Origin: Burkholderiaceae bacterium
Lineage (GTDB): Bacteria > Pseudomonadota > Gammaproteobacteria > Burkholderiales > Burkholderiaceae_B
Assembly (NCBI GenBank): GCA_020851995.1
Contig: JADZBO010000015.1
Location: forward strand, 19,103-83,102
DNA: 64,000 bases
Direction of reading: 5' to 3'
Shown here: positions 35,113 through 43,382 of the stretch, piece after piece
Numbering within the stretch: the stretch's first letter is position 1
Layout of the letters: each line of letters starts with the position of its first letter
The notes under the pieces: generated by a model
Databases searched by the model: none
What the model saw: only the letters and a program-made list of their open reading frames with translations
What the model was told of the DNA's origin: nothing
Position numbers and translations under genes: made by a program

Positions 35113-36633
35113 ATGACAAGGGCTATGGATATGCGTGGTGATTCCCGTTCAGTGGTGCGTCAGCGGTTCAGCGCCGGTTTGTCGCTCAGCGCGTTATGCC
35201 TTGCGATGTCATTCGTAAACCCTGCTCTGGCAGCCAGACAGGGGCACGGTCGAATCGTCTCGGCTCCGGGGAAACCGCTCGAAGTCGCGATTTTGGAGAT
35301 CGAGCTGTCGGATGCGGACGTCGCGGCTCTCAAAGCAAGTGTCGCACCGGCTGCAAAGTGGGCACAGAATGGACTGACACCGCCGGTCGCGGTTGAGAGC
35401 ATGCGTGTGACGATCGCTCCAGGTACCTCGGCCTCCTCGCGCACGCTGGTCGTCAAGTCCGATCAGACTGTGGATATGCCAGTGGTCGATATTCTTCTGG
35501 ATGTAACCACGGCCAGTGGCGCGGGTCAGGTGCAGGTGAGCTTTCTCGTGCCGACGCGCGCCGCTGCGGGAGCAGCCGGCGGCAGCGTTGTGGTCGTGCG
35601 CGGCGAGACGCTATTCGCGATTGCGAAACGCCATGCAGTGGAAGGAACGTCGATTTACCAGATGCTGTGGGCGCTTTATCAGGCCAATCCGCAGGCCTTC
35701 AGTCAGGAAAACATGAATCTCCTGCGCACCGGGGCGACGCTGACAATCCCCGATGCTGATACGGTACGGGCGGTCGATTCAAAATACGCGCAGGAAATGT
35801 ATGCGCGACATCAGCAGGCCTATACGAGGTTGCGTGGCGCGGGTTCATCGACGGCTGCCGCACCGGTGCGGGTGGCGCCCGGCAATGCGCAGTCTGGTTC
35901 TGTCACACAGAGCAAAGGCGTGGCTCCGTCCAATAGTGGGAATCAGGTTCGGGTGACGGCTGTGAGCCCCGAGGAGCAAAAGCAGGATGCCAAGGTGGCG
36001 GCGGCCAAGGAACTCGCAGAAATCCAGGCGCGCGTGGATGCACTTCAACAAAACGTCAAACAATTGAAGGAGTTCCTGGGTGAACCGGTCGTGGGTGCCG
36101 CGGGCGCGCCGGGCGCGGCCGGTGCCGCAGGAGCGGCTGGTGCAGTGGGCGCGGCTGGCGCTCAGGGTGCTCCCGGTGCTCCTGGTAATCCTGGTACTCC
36201 TGGTACTCCTGGTACTCCTGGTACTCCTGGTACGGCCGGTTCACCTGCAACTGCGGGTGCAACAGGTTCCTCTGGCGGCGCAGGGTCCTCGTCGGGCGGA
36301 ACCAACGCAGCCGCCGTGTCGGCAGCAGCATCGGGCAACGTGGTGTCGGGCGTATCCGGCGCAACCGCCTCGCTTGATCGCTTCACGACAGCGCTTGCGA
36401 ACAATATCCTGTTCGTGATCGCCGGCGTTCTGGCTCTTTGTGCTTTCGTGATCGCCTGGGTGATGCGTCGGGCGGGATCGCGTCGTGACGAGGAGAATGA
36501 GGATATCGATGCGGCCAGCGATCCCGGGCCCGCGGCGACGGCAGCTTTCGAACACAAGATGCAGTCGATTGATCTCAATCTGGGCGATCCGCCTGCTGTA
36601 AACAAACCGGTGACTCCGGCTTCCAAGGCCTAG
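35113..36633 (+). CDS. FimV-like polar landmark protein with collagen-like tract
   Basis: 506 residues. A signal peptide (LSLSALCLAMSFVNPALA) is followed by the FimV N-terminal region, a LysM-like segment (about 158-215: VVRGETLFAIAKRHAVEG... TLTIPDADT), a coiled coil near 280-320, and a Gly-X-Y tract about 326-390 (GAPGAPGNPGTPGTPGTPG and similar). One membrane helix follows at about 428-450 (ILFVIAGVLALCAFVIAWVM) and an acidic cytoplasmic tail. Location between asd and truA is the usual place of fimV. Pseudomonas FimV organises polar pili and flagella. This one lacks the long TPR-rich C-terminal region. Start is ATG 35113; a TTG at 35110 immediately precedes it. Confidence 0.82.
   Translation: MTRAMDMRGDSRSVVRQRFSAGLSLSALCLAMSFVNPALAARQGHGRIVSAPGKPLEVAILEIELSDADVAALKASVAPAAKWAQNGLTPPVAVESMRVTIAPGTSASSRTLVVKSDQTVDMPVVDILLDVTTASGAGQVQVSFLVPTRAAAGAAGGSVVVVRGETLFAIAKRHAVEGTSIYQMLWALYQANPQAFSQENMNLLRTGATLTIPDADTVRAVDSKYAQEMYARHQQAYTRLRGAGSSTAAAPVRVAPGNAQSGSVTQSKGVAPSNSGNQVRVTAVSPEEQKQDAKVAAAKELAEIQARVDALQQNVKQLKEFLGEPVVGAAGAPGAAGAAGAAGAVGAAGAQGAPGAPGNPGTPGTPGTPGTPGTAGSPATAGATGSSGGAGSSSGGTNAAAVSAAASGNVVSGVSGATASLDRFTTALANNILFVIAGVLALCAFVIAWVMRRAGSRRDEENEDIDAASDPGPAATAAFEHKMQSIDLNLGDPPAVNKPVTPASKA
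36181..36234 (+). repeat. 9-bp coding tandem repeat, 6 copies (Pro-Gly-Thr)
   Basis: Six consecutive units of CCTGGTACT type (36181-36234), coding for Pro-Gly-Thr in the collagen-like part of the FimV-like protein. Near-identity of the units at DNA level indicates recent expansion; copy number changes would remain in frame. Confidence 0.92.
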
Positions 36634-36668
36634 TCGCGGCCTGCCGCTGATCTTTCGAAGGCGTAACG

Positions 36669-37451
36669 ATGCCGCGCATCGCGCTGGGGATTTCGTATGA
36701 TGGCCGGCCCTGGCAGGGTTGGCAGACGCAGCCTCACCGGGTCACCGTGCAGGATGCCCTTGAAGACGCGCTCTCACGATTTGTGGCTGCTCCCGTGCAG
36801 ACGGTGTGCGCTGGCAGAACCGATACGGGCGTGCATGCGATCGCTCAGGTCGCGCATCTGGATTGCGCCGTGCAGCGGTCTGATGAATCCTGGATTCGCG
36901 GCGTGAATGCACATCTGCCTTCATCGATCGCCGTGCAATGGGCGCAGAAGGTTCCGGCCGAATTTCATGCGCGGTTTTCTGCGCGCGCCCGTGCATACAC
37001 GTACGTGATCCTCAATACCCGCGTCCGTCAACCGTTGTGGAGCGGCCGCGCGGGGTGGATCTTTCAACCGCTTGCGACCGGCGCCATGCAGGAGGCCGCG
37101 CACCACCTGCTCGGCGAACATGATTTCAGCAGTTTCAGGTCGTCGCAGTGCCAGGCTCCGTCACCGGTGCGTACCGTGGTTCAGGCGCAGATCGAGCGCC
37201 GGGGTGATCTGGTGCTGTTCCATGTGCGTGCCAATGCGTTCCTGCACCACATGGTGCGGAATATGGTTGGCGCGCTGGTGCAGGTTGGGCTTGGGCGCCA
37301 GAAAGTTGATTACCTTGCGACTCTGATCAATGCCCGAGACCGAAGCCAGGGGGCGCCCACCTTTGCGCCGGACGGGTTGTATCTGACAGACGTGGTATAC
37401 CCTGATTTCGAACTGCCGGGCGTTGAAACTGGCGGGTTTGGACTTGACTGA
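36669..37451 (+). CDS. truA: tRNA pseudouridine(38-40) synthase
   Basis: 260 residues. It modifies uridines 38-40 of the tRNA anticodon stem. [23 protein letters not shown] in outline opens the protein and the catalytic Asp is in [16 protein letters not shown] (about 50-65). The second motif [20 protein letters not shown] and [15 protein letters not shown] are typical. It lies between the fimV-like gene and trpF, 15 bases before the latter. Confidence 0.97.
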   Translation: MPRIALGISYDGRPWQGWQTQPHRVTVQDALEDALSRFVAAPVQTVCAGRTDTGVHAIAQVAHLDCAVQRSDESWIRGVNAHLPSSIAVQWAQKVPAEFHARFSARARAYTYVILNTRVRQPLWSGRAGWIFQPLATGAMQEAAHHLLGEHDFSSFRSSQCQAPSPVRTVVQAQIERRGDLVLFHVRANAFLHHMVRNMVGALVQVGLGRQKVDYLATLINARDRSQGAPTFAPDGLYLTDVVYPDFELPGVETGGFGLD

Positions 37452-37466
37452 ACCACTGACGACTTT

Positions 37467-38135
37467 ATGACATCCACCCGCACCCGAATCAAAATCTGCG
37501 GCATCACCCGCGTTGAGGATCTGGCTGCCGCCGCTGCGCTGGGAGCGGATGCGGTGGGCTTTGTGTTCTATCCGCCGAGCAAGCGCTGCGTGACGCTTGA
37601 TCAGGCGCGTTTCTTGCGAAATCACGTTCCCGCGTTTGTCAGCACGGTTGCGCTTTTCGTCGACCCCTCGCGCGAAGAGGTCGACGCGGTGCTGCGCGCC
37701 GCCCGGCCCTCGTTGCTGCAGTTTCATGGTGACGAAACACCGGAAATCTGCGAATCGTTTGGCGTGCCCTATATCAAGGCGTTTCGCGTGGGGGCTCCGG
37801 GTTTGGACACTCCGGAAGGCGTTGCACAAACCTGTGCGCGTTACCCGGGCGCCGATGGATGGTTGTTCGACAGCTACACACAAGCCTATGGCGGTAGCGG
37901 AAAATCGTTTGATCACGCGTTGCTCAGCGATCTCCGCAGTCTCGACACGCAAACGCAACGCCCGTGTGTGGTGTCCGGCGGTTTGACACCAGAGTCGGTT
38001 GCTGACGTTGTCAAAGCGCTTCACCCCTGGGCTGTTGACGTCAGCAGCGGAGTGGAAGTGTCTGCAGGTGTGAAATCGATCGAGCGAATGAGGGATTTTG
38101 TGTCGGCTGTGACGGTTGCCGATCGCACGTTTTGA
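37467..38135 (+). CDS. trpF: phosphoribosylanthranilate isomerase
   Basis: 222 residues, TIM-barrel isomerase of tryptophan synthesis. Signature segments are TRIKICGITRVEDLAAAAALGADAVGFVFYPPSKR in outline, with catalytic Cys in KICGITR, LLQFHGDETPEIC, and the phosphate-binding VSGGLTPESVADVV. In many relatives trpF is followed by trpB and trpA; here a tRNA gene follows instead. Confidence 0.96.
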   Translation: MTSTRTRIKICGITRVEDLAAAAALGADAVGFVFYPPSKRCVTLDQARFLRNHVPAFVSTVALFVDPSREEVDAVLRAARPSLLQFHGDETPEICESFGVPYIKAFRVGAPGLDTPEGVAQTCARYPGADGWLFDSYTQAYGGSGKSFDHALLSDLRSLDTQTQRPCVVSGGLTPESVADVVKALHPWAVDVSSGVEVSAGVKSIERMRDFVSAVTVADRTF

Positions 38136-38173
38136 CAGAACCGGAACAAGACCGATATAATCTTGGACTTCGC

Positions 38174-38250
38174 AGGCGGTTAGCTCAGCTGGTTAGAGCG
38201 CCACGTTGACATCGTGGAGGTCGTTGGTTCGATTCCAATACCGCCTACCA
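38174..38250 (+). tRNA. tRNA-Val (anticodon GAC)
   Basis: 77 nt including encoded CCA. Acceptor stem AGGCGGT / ACCGCCT, D arm with AGCTCAGCTGGTTAGAGC, anticodon stem CCACG / CGTGG with loop TTGACAT (anticodon GAC at 38208-38210), and T arm with GGTTCGATTCC. All stems pair. Confidence 0.97.
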
Positions 38251-38261
38251 GGCATTTCCCG

Positions 38262-38286
38262 AAAAGCCCCGTAAATCGGGGCTTTT
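38262..38286 (+). terminator. intrinsic terminator after tRNA-Val
   Basis: Ten-base stem AAAAGCCCCG / CGGGGCTTTT with a five-base loop (TAAAT), 12 bases after the tRNA CCA end. It can work in both directions. Confidence 0.9.
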
Positions 38287-38557
38287 CCATGTGGATTCAA
38301 CCGTACCGCATCATATTGCTTGATTCAGCGCAAAACGTCTGTGCCGATCAAGGGAACTCAAGGCTTCCTGAATATCCGCACAATGCGTCGAGACACCTTT
38401 TTGGTGCTTTTCACAGGTTGTGGTGTCGCATTGCAGCATCGTTGCTGCGCTTGGCGCTAAACTCACGCGAGTTGGCGGGGATGCACTGACCACCTTCCCG
38501 CCAATCCTGACATCGGCCATGTCAATTGCCTGGAAATATCCATTCGAGAGTAATCGT
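38287..38557 (+). other. leader/intergenic region upstream of the CorA-like gene
   Basis: About 270 bases without a gene. A small hairpin GCAGC/GCTGC occurs near 38434-38450. I see no clear magnesium riboswitch (M-box or mgtA type) and no strong promoter. The frame of the next gene is open through half of it. Confidence 0.4.
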
Positions 38558-39883
38558 ATGTCACGGGAACAGGTTCTCGAGGTGATCAACAAGCAAAAAA
38601 TCGTCGAGTCGCTCGTGCGTGGGCAGGATATGCCTCGTCACCAACTCGTCGAGACGATGCTGCATCGCCAGCACCAGGCAGAGATCGGCACGCTCCTGAG
38701 CCATGCGCCCATCGGGGATATTGCGACGGCGCTCATGGCGATGCCGGCCGAGGGCGCGCGCGCTCTCTGGCTGAACGTGCCCACAAGCCGCAGGGAGGAA
38801 CTCCTGCGCGAACTACCCGAAAGCGTGAGTGAACGATTGATGACCGAAGAAATCCAGCCCGAATCCGAAAGCCAGATCATCGCGTTTGAACTGATCGAAG
38901 GACGCTTGCGAAAAAAGCAACTCACACTGCGCGACTCGCTTGAGGGACTCAATCCGGTGTGGATTGATTTGCTGAATTCGTCCAAGGCAGAACGGTCTTT
39001 TATCGGCGAGCATTTTGGCATTGATCTTCCGGATCAGACTCAGGCTGGTGACCTCGAGGTCACGTCACGATTCCATGTCGAGGATGACGACGACATTCAT
39101 TTGCATTCGAACTTCCTGCTCGACCGAGAGGGAGCCTCCCGCAGTATTCCAGTGACCTTTATCCTGCATCAGGGCATTCTGTTTTCGATCCGCGAGGAAG
39201 ACCTGCCAGTTTTCCGGTTGCAACGCAGGCGCGCCGCGATTCAGAAGGATTACGTGACAGATTGCCTGGATGTCTTGCTGGATCTGTATGGTGCGGATAT
39301 TGAATATTCCGCCGATTCGCTTGAAGATATCTACCAGACGCTGGGCAAGGTCGGCCGGCACGTGTTGTCGGAAGCCATCACCGATGAGGACGCCTCGTCG
39401 ATTCTGGCCGATATTGCTGAGGAGGAGGATCTCAACGGTCGCATCCGCGCCAACATCATGGACACGCAGCGGGCCGTTTCCTTTCTGATGCGATGCAAGG
39501 TTCTTTCTGCTAACCAGTTTGATGACGCCAAACAGGTGTTTCGCAATATCGAGTCGCTCAACAGCCACACCGCGTTTCTGTTCGATAAGATCAACTTCCT
39601 GATGGATGCGACGATCGGCTTCATCAACATCAACCAGAACAAGCGCGTGTCGCAACTGACTGTGTTCGGGGTCGTGTTCATGCCACTTAACATTCTGGCG
39701 GGTGTCGGCGGCATGTCTGAATTTTCGATGATGACTGAGGGGATTCCCTGGCAGTTGTCCTACGGCGGCGTCATCGTTGCGATGGGCTTGCTCGGTTGGG
39801 CCACTTTTGTCGGTGTGCGCGCGTGGGAGAATCGAAAGATGCGCAATCGCACCAAGGATAAACGCAGGCAGGTCGCGGCATGA
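38558..39883 (+). CDS. CorA-family divalent cation transporter with MgtE_N-like N-terminus
   Basis: About 441 residues. The first 130 residues form helical repeats (IGDIATALMAMPAEGARALW, LLRELPESVSERLM) similar to the MgtE intracellular N domain. Then comes the CorA-type cytoplasmic funnel and the long stalk helix FDKINFLMDATIGFININQN. The membrane part has TM1 (VFGVVFMPLNILAGVGGM, about 367-386) and TM2 (VIVAMGLLGWATFVGV). The signature after TM1 reads GGMSEF instead of the classical GMN, so selectivity is uncertain. Start 38558 (MSREQVLEV) is preferred over 38519 or 38420. It overlaps slyX by 4 bp. Confidence 0.82.
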   Translation: MSREQVLEVINKQKIVESLVRGQDMPRHQLVETMLHRQHQAEIGTLLSHAPIGDIATALMAMPAEGARALWLNVPTSRREELLRELPESVSERLMTEEIQPESESQIIAFELIEGRLRKKQLTLRDSLEGLNPVWIDLLNSSKAERSFIGEHFGIDLPDQTQAGDLEVTSRFHVEDDDDIHLHSNFLLDREGASRSIPVTFILHQGILFSIREEDLPVFRLQRRRAAIQKDYVTDCLDVLLDLYGADIEYSADSLEDIYQTLGKVGRHVLSEAITDEDASSILADIAEEEDLNGRIRANIMDTQRAVSFLMRCKVLSANQFDDAKQVFRNIESLNSHTAFLFDKINFLMDATIGFININQNKRVSQLTVFGVVFMPLNILAGVGGMSEFSMMTEGIPWQLSYGGVIVAMGLLGWATFVGVRAWENRKMRNRTKDKRRQVAA

Positions 39884-40122
39884 ACCAGACGGGCGGGTCT
39901 ACCGAAATGGATGGCACCCTGGATGCGCAGCGTCTCATCGAACTCGAAATCAAATCGGCACTCGCCGATGATGCTCTCGACCAGTTGAGCCAGACTCTGT
40001 TTCGGCAACAGGAGCAACTCGATGCTCTCGCCAAGGAGGTCATTCGTTTGCGGGATCTGATTTCCCGGATTGAAGCCGACTCGCCGCGCAGCCTGCGCGA
40101 TGAACTGCCGCCGCACTATTAG
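39880..40122 (+). CDS. slyX: SlyX family protein
   Basis: An 80-residue coiled-coil protein. RLIELEIKSALADDALDQLSQTLFRQQEQLDAL in outline and the invariant C-terminal ending PPHY match SlyX. Its function is not established. The start overlaps the CorA-like stop by 4 bp (ATGA), so the two are co-translated. The stop is followed at once by a 24-bp tandem repeat. Confidence 0.88.
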   Translation: MNQTGGSTEMDGTLDAQRLIELEIKSALADDALDQLSQTLFRQQEQLDALAKEVIRLRDLISRIEADSPRSLRDELPPHY

Positions 40123-40123
40123 A

Positions 40124-40213
40124 AGACTGCGCCGGGCCTGTTGGAGCAGACTGTGCGGGGTCTGTTGGAGCAGACTGTGCCGGGTCTGTTGGAGCAGACT
40201 GTGCGGGGCTACC
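40124..40213 (+). repeat. 24-bp tandem repeat, 3.75 copies, between convergent genes
   Basis: Units at 40124, 40148, 40172 and a partial one at 40196, core GTCTGTTGGAGCAGACTGTG. It starts 2 bases after the slyX stop and its last partial unit covers the end of the YbaL/Kef gene on the other strand. Each unit contains a short inverted element (AGTCTGC-like), so the array could fold. Confidence 0.92.
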
Positions 40214-41909
40214 TGGTGCCCGATTTGCCGTACCGGTCCAGCGCATATTGCAACATGCCGCGGGCGAGTTCGCCTTCACCTAAAAACACCCTTCCCAGGC
40301 CTTCCTGCTCGAGCATTTGGGCCTCTTCCTCGTTATGGGTGCGAAGCACGACCTCAATGGTCGGGTTCAAGGTGCGGGCCGTCGTAATCATTTGTCGGGC
40401 GGCGATCGGATCGGGCGTTGCAACAACCAGCATATCCGCATGCATGATATGGGCCTGGATCAGGACCGCCGGATCGCTCGCGTTGCCATAGACTGCGGCA
40501 ATCCCTAGTTTGCGCAACTGTTCCACGCGTTCGCGATCCTGTTCGGCCACGACATGGGGAACGCCGTGTGCGAGCAGGGCGTCGGAGATTCGCCTTCCCA
40601 CACGGCCGTAGCCTACCAGCACGACCTGGCCGGACAGGTATTTGTGGTCTGTCGAGGTCGGCAATTGGGATAGTGGATCATCTGGCATTTCAAGCCGGCG
40701 GGCGAGCGCGGATTTGTCTCTCAGCCAGGACTGCAATGGCCCGATTGTCTTGAACACCAGTGGGTTGAGGGCGATCGAAATCAGTGCGGCGGCGAGGATC
40801 AGGCTGCGACCATCAGCGGGCAATAGCCCGAGGCTGACACCGAGCCCCGCCAGGATGAATGAGAATTCGCCGATCTGCGCGAGGCTCCCCCCCACGGTGA
40901 GGGCGGTATTCAGAGGATAGCGGAAGGCCAGCACGATCAGCGCTGTGATGATCGGCGTGCCCAGCATGATCACGCACAGAATGAGCAGGATACGCAGAGG
41001 CTGATCCAGGATCACCGTCGGATCGAAGAGCATGCCGACTGAAACGAAAAACAGTACCGAGAAGGCATCCCGCAGCGGCAGGGATTCTTCGGCAGCACGG
41101 TGGCTGAATTCCGATTCCCGCATCATCATTCCCGCAAAGAACGCGCCGAGCGCGAACGACACACCGAACAACTTTGATGCCAGAAACGCGACCGTCACCG
41201 CGCCCGCGATGACGCAGAGCGTAAAAATCTCGCGCGATCCGGTGCGCGCCGCCTGCCAAAGCAGCCAGGGAAATGCCTTTCGGCCCACCACCACCATCAG
41301 CACGATGAACGCAACGACCTTGAGGAGCGTAATTTCGATGGTGAACCAGAGAGAATCCTGCGTCTCGGTGGGCGCCGCACCCGAAATGAGCCCGGCCAGC
41401 GGTGGAATCAGAACCAGCACCAGCACCATGGCAATATCCTGCACGACGACCCATCCAACGGTGATGTGTCCGTTCATGGAGTCGAGTTGTCCCTGGGCCA
41501 CAAGCGCCCGCAGGAGAACAGCAGTACTGGCCACGGAGATCGAAAGTCCAAAGACCAGAGCAGCGCCCGCACTGAACCCCCACAAGTGTGCCAGCCCAGC
41601 ACCGAGGGCTGTCGCGGCAGCGATTTGCAGCAGCGCGCCCGGAACGGCGATTTTGCGTACCTTGAGCAGATCGTCCAGCGAAAAGTGCAGCCCGACACCG
41701 AACATCAGCAGCATGATGCCGATTTCAGAGAGTTCGCCGGCAATTTCGACGTCCGCGATATAGCCCGGGGTAAACGGTCCGATCAGAACGCCGGCCAACA
41801 GGTAGCCCACCAGCGCTGGAATGCGGATCCGGACCGCGATGAAGCCCATGATGAGCGCGAGCCCGAGCGCTGAGGCGAGGGTGGTAATAAGCGGAAGCTG
41901 GTGGGACAT
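40209..41909 (-). CDS. ybaL: YbaL/Kef-type monovalent cation:proton antiporter
   Basis: 566 residues. An N-terminal CPA2 antiporter domain with about 12-13 helices (PALVGYLLAGVLIGPFTPG, SEIGIMLLMFGVGLHF, GLSISVASTAVLLRAL) is followed by a TrkA-N (RCK) domain from about 420 with the NAD-binding VVLVGYGRVGRRISDALL and a PTSxx-type linker. YbaL differs from KefB/KefC by lacking the acidic loop that binds glutathione; the sequence looks like YbaL, but the two are close. It transports K+ or Na+ against H+. Convergent with slyX. Confidence 0.88.
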   Translation of the reverse strand: MSHQLPLITTLASALGLALIMGFIAVRIRIPALVGYLLAGVLIGPFTPGYIADVEIAGELSEIGIMLLMFGVGLHFSLDDLLKVRKIAVPGALLQIAAATALGAGLAHLWGFSAGAALVFGLSISVASTAVLLRALVAQGQLDSMNGHITVGWVVVQDIAMVLVLVLIPPLAGLISGAAPTETQDSLWFTIEITLLKVVAFIVLMVVVGRKAFPWLLWQAARTGSREIFTLCVIAGAVTVAFLASKLFGVSFALGAFFAGMMMRESEFSHRAAEESLPLRDAFSVLFFVSVGMLFDPTVILDQPLRILLILCVIMLGTPIITALIVLAFRYPLNTALTVGGSLAQIGEFSFILAGLGVSLGLLPADGRSLILAAALISIALNPLVFKTIGPLQSWLRDKSALARRLEMPDDPLSQLPTSTDHKYLSGQVVLVGYGRVGRRISDALLAHGVPHVVAEQDRERVEQLRKLGIAAVYGNASDPAVLIQAHIMHADMLVVATPDPIAARQMITTARTLNPTIEVVLRTHNEEEAQMLEQEGLGRVFLGEGELARGMLQYALDRYGKSGTR

Positions 41910-42071
41910 GTCAGATTGCTTGGTCGGTCTTCGACTGGAAAGGCAAGTGCTATTTAACCACTACAGCGTCACGGAACTCATGCCGACCTGCGTTAACATC
42001 GTGCCGTCGGCCGGCATCTCGCCCGCATTGAACAATTCTTCGGTGCGCACTCGGAACAGCATTGCAAGCTC

Positions 42072-43232
42072 ATGTCACGCATCAAGGTACTGACCATCTT
42101 CGGAACCCGCCCTGAAGCCATCAAGATGGCTCCGCTGGTGTGTGCGTTGCAGGCAGATCCACAGGTTGAGAGCGTGGTGTGCGTGACGGGTCAGCATCGC
42201 GAAATGCTCGATCAGGTGATGCAGCTATTCGCGTTGCGCGCTGATTTCGATCTTGAAGTGATGGTACCCGACCAGACGCTCAACGGGCTCTTTGCCCGCG
42301 TGATCGATCGCATCGATGGCGTAATTGCGCAGGTGCGGCCTGATTTTGTGCTCGTGCATGGTGATACCAGTTCTGCATCTGCTTGCGCGCTTGCCGCATT
42401 TCATCGTCGCATCCGGGTCGGCCATGTTGAAGCAGGCCTGCGCACCGGTGACCTTGAGCGTCCGTTTCCCGAAGAAATGAACCGTCGGGTCGTGGATGTG
42501 GTGAGCGATTTCATGTTTGCTCCAACTCAGACTTCCCGCCACAACCTGCTGACCGAGAATCTGTCAGGGAAAATCGTCGTGACCGGGAATACCGTGATCG
42601 ATGCGCTTGCGATGACGACGGAACGCTTGAAAACAGATCCGGCGCTGGCTGACCAGGTCAAGGCACGGTATCCATGGATTGACGCACAGCGCAAGGTCTT
42701 GCTGGTGACTGGCCATCGCCGGGAAAGTTTCGGCGAGGGCTTCGTTAATATCTCTGATGCTCTTGCTGATCTGGCCGAAAGGCCGGATCTTCAAATCATT
42801 TATCCCGTTCATTTAAATCCGCAGGTTCGCGGTATCGTGATGCCCCGTTTGGGCGATCTGCCCAACGTCCACCTCATTGATCCGGTCGATTATCTGGATT
42901 TTGTCTGGCTGATGCAGCGGGCCGACCTGATTCTCACTGACTCTGGTGGCGTTCAGGAGGAAGCTCCGTACCTCGGCAAACCTGTGCTGGTGATGCGCGA
43001 TGTGACCGAGCGCCCGGAAGCTGTGCAGGCAGGTACCGTTGCCCTCGTGGGAGCGGATCGGCGGCGAATTCATCAAGCGGTTGCCCGTTTGCTTGACGAT
43101 GAGTCGTCGGCAGCGGGATTTCAGCGGCGGATTAATCCCTATGGGGACGGTAGGGCGTGCGGACGGATCGTGTCAGCGCTTCTTGGCAGGACATTTGAAG
43201 AGTTTTCTACTGCCGCCGAACGCGCCGTTTGA
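42072..43232 (+). CDS. wecB: UDP-N-acetylglucosamine 2-epimerase (non-hydrolysing)
   Basis: 386 residues. KVLTIFGTRPEAIKMAPLV is the signature start. VHGDTSSASACALAAF, GHVEAGLRTGDLERPFPEE, VTGHRRESFGEGF and the UDP-binding TDSGGVQEEAPYLGKPVLVM are all present. It makes UDP-ManNAc for surface polysaccharide. It may be followed functionally by the WbpM-like dehydratase; an AT-rich gap of 150 bp separates them. Confidence 0.95.
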   Translation: MSRIKVLTIFGTRPEAIKMAPLVCALQADPQVESVVCVTGQHREMLDQVMQLFALRADFDLEVMVPDQTLNGLFARVIDRIDGVIAQVRPDFVLVHGDTSSASACALAAFHRRIRVGHVEAGLRTGDLERPFPEEMNRRVVDVVSDFMFAPTQTSRHNLLTENLSGKIVVTGNTVIDALAMTTERLKTDPALADQVKARYPWIDAQRKVLLVTGHRRESFGEGFVNISDALADLAERPDLQIIYPVHLNPQVRGIVMPRLGDLPNVHLIDPVDYLDFVWLMQRADLILTDSGGVQEEAPYLGKPVLVMRDVTERPEAVQAGTVALVGADRRRIHQAVARLLDDESSAAGFQRRINPYGDGRACGRIVSALLGRTFEEFSTAAERAV

Positions 43233-43382
43233 AATTGATTCAGTTGAGTCGATCCCCGATTCTGGAGAGGGATTGGAACTAAGTTATATAACCAAAATTA
43301 ATCAAAGATATATATGCTTTTACTACTAAATTAATATTTAATAGTAGAATCCCTAGCTTATCTGATTATCCGTCAATACTTT
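43233..43382 (+). promoter_or_regulatory. AT-rich intergenic region upstream of the WbpM-like gene
   Basis: A 150-bp gap that is strikingly AT-rich between about 43280 and 43365 (runs such as TAAATTAATATTTAATAG) in an otherwise GC-rich window. Several TATAAT-like hexamers occur (for example TATATA near 43307). It probably contains the promoter of the following gene and could bind H-NS-like proteins. Confidence 0.55.

Noticed and set aside
40070..40387. Plus-strand ORF of 105 codons with repeated Trp-Ser-Arg-Leu-Cys units
   Set aside because: The repeated peptide is only the translation of the 24-bp DNA array; flanks are out-of-frame slyX and antisense ybaL.
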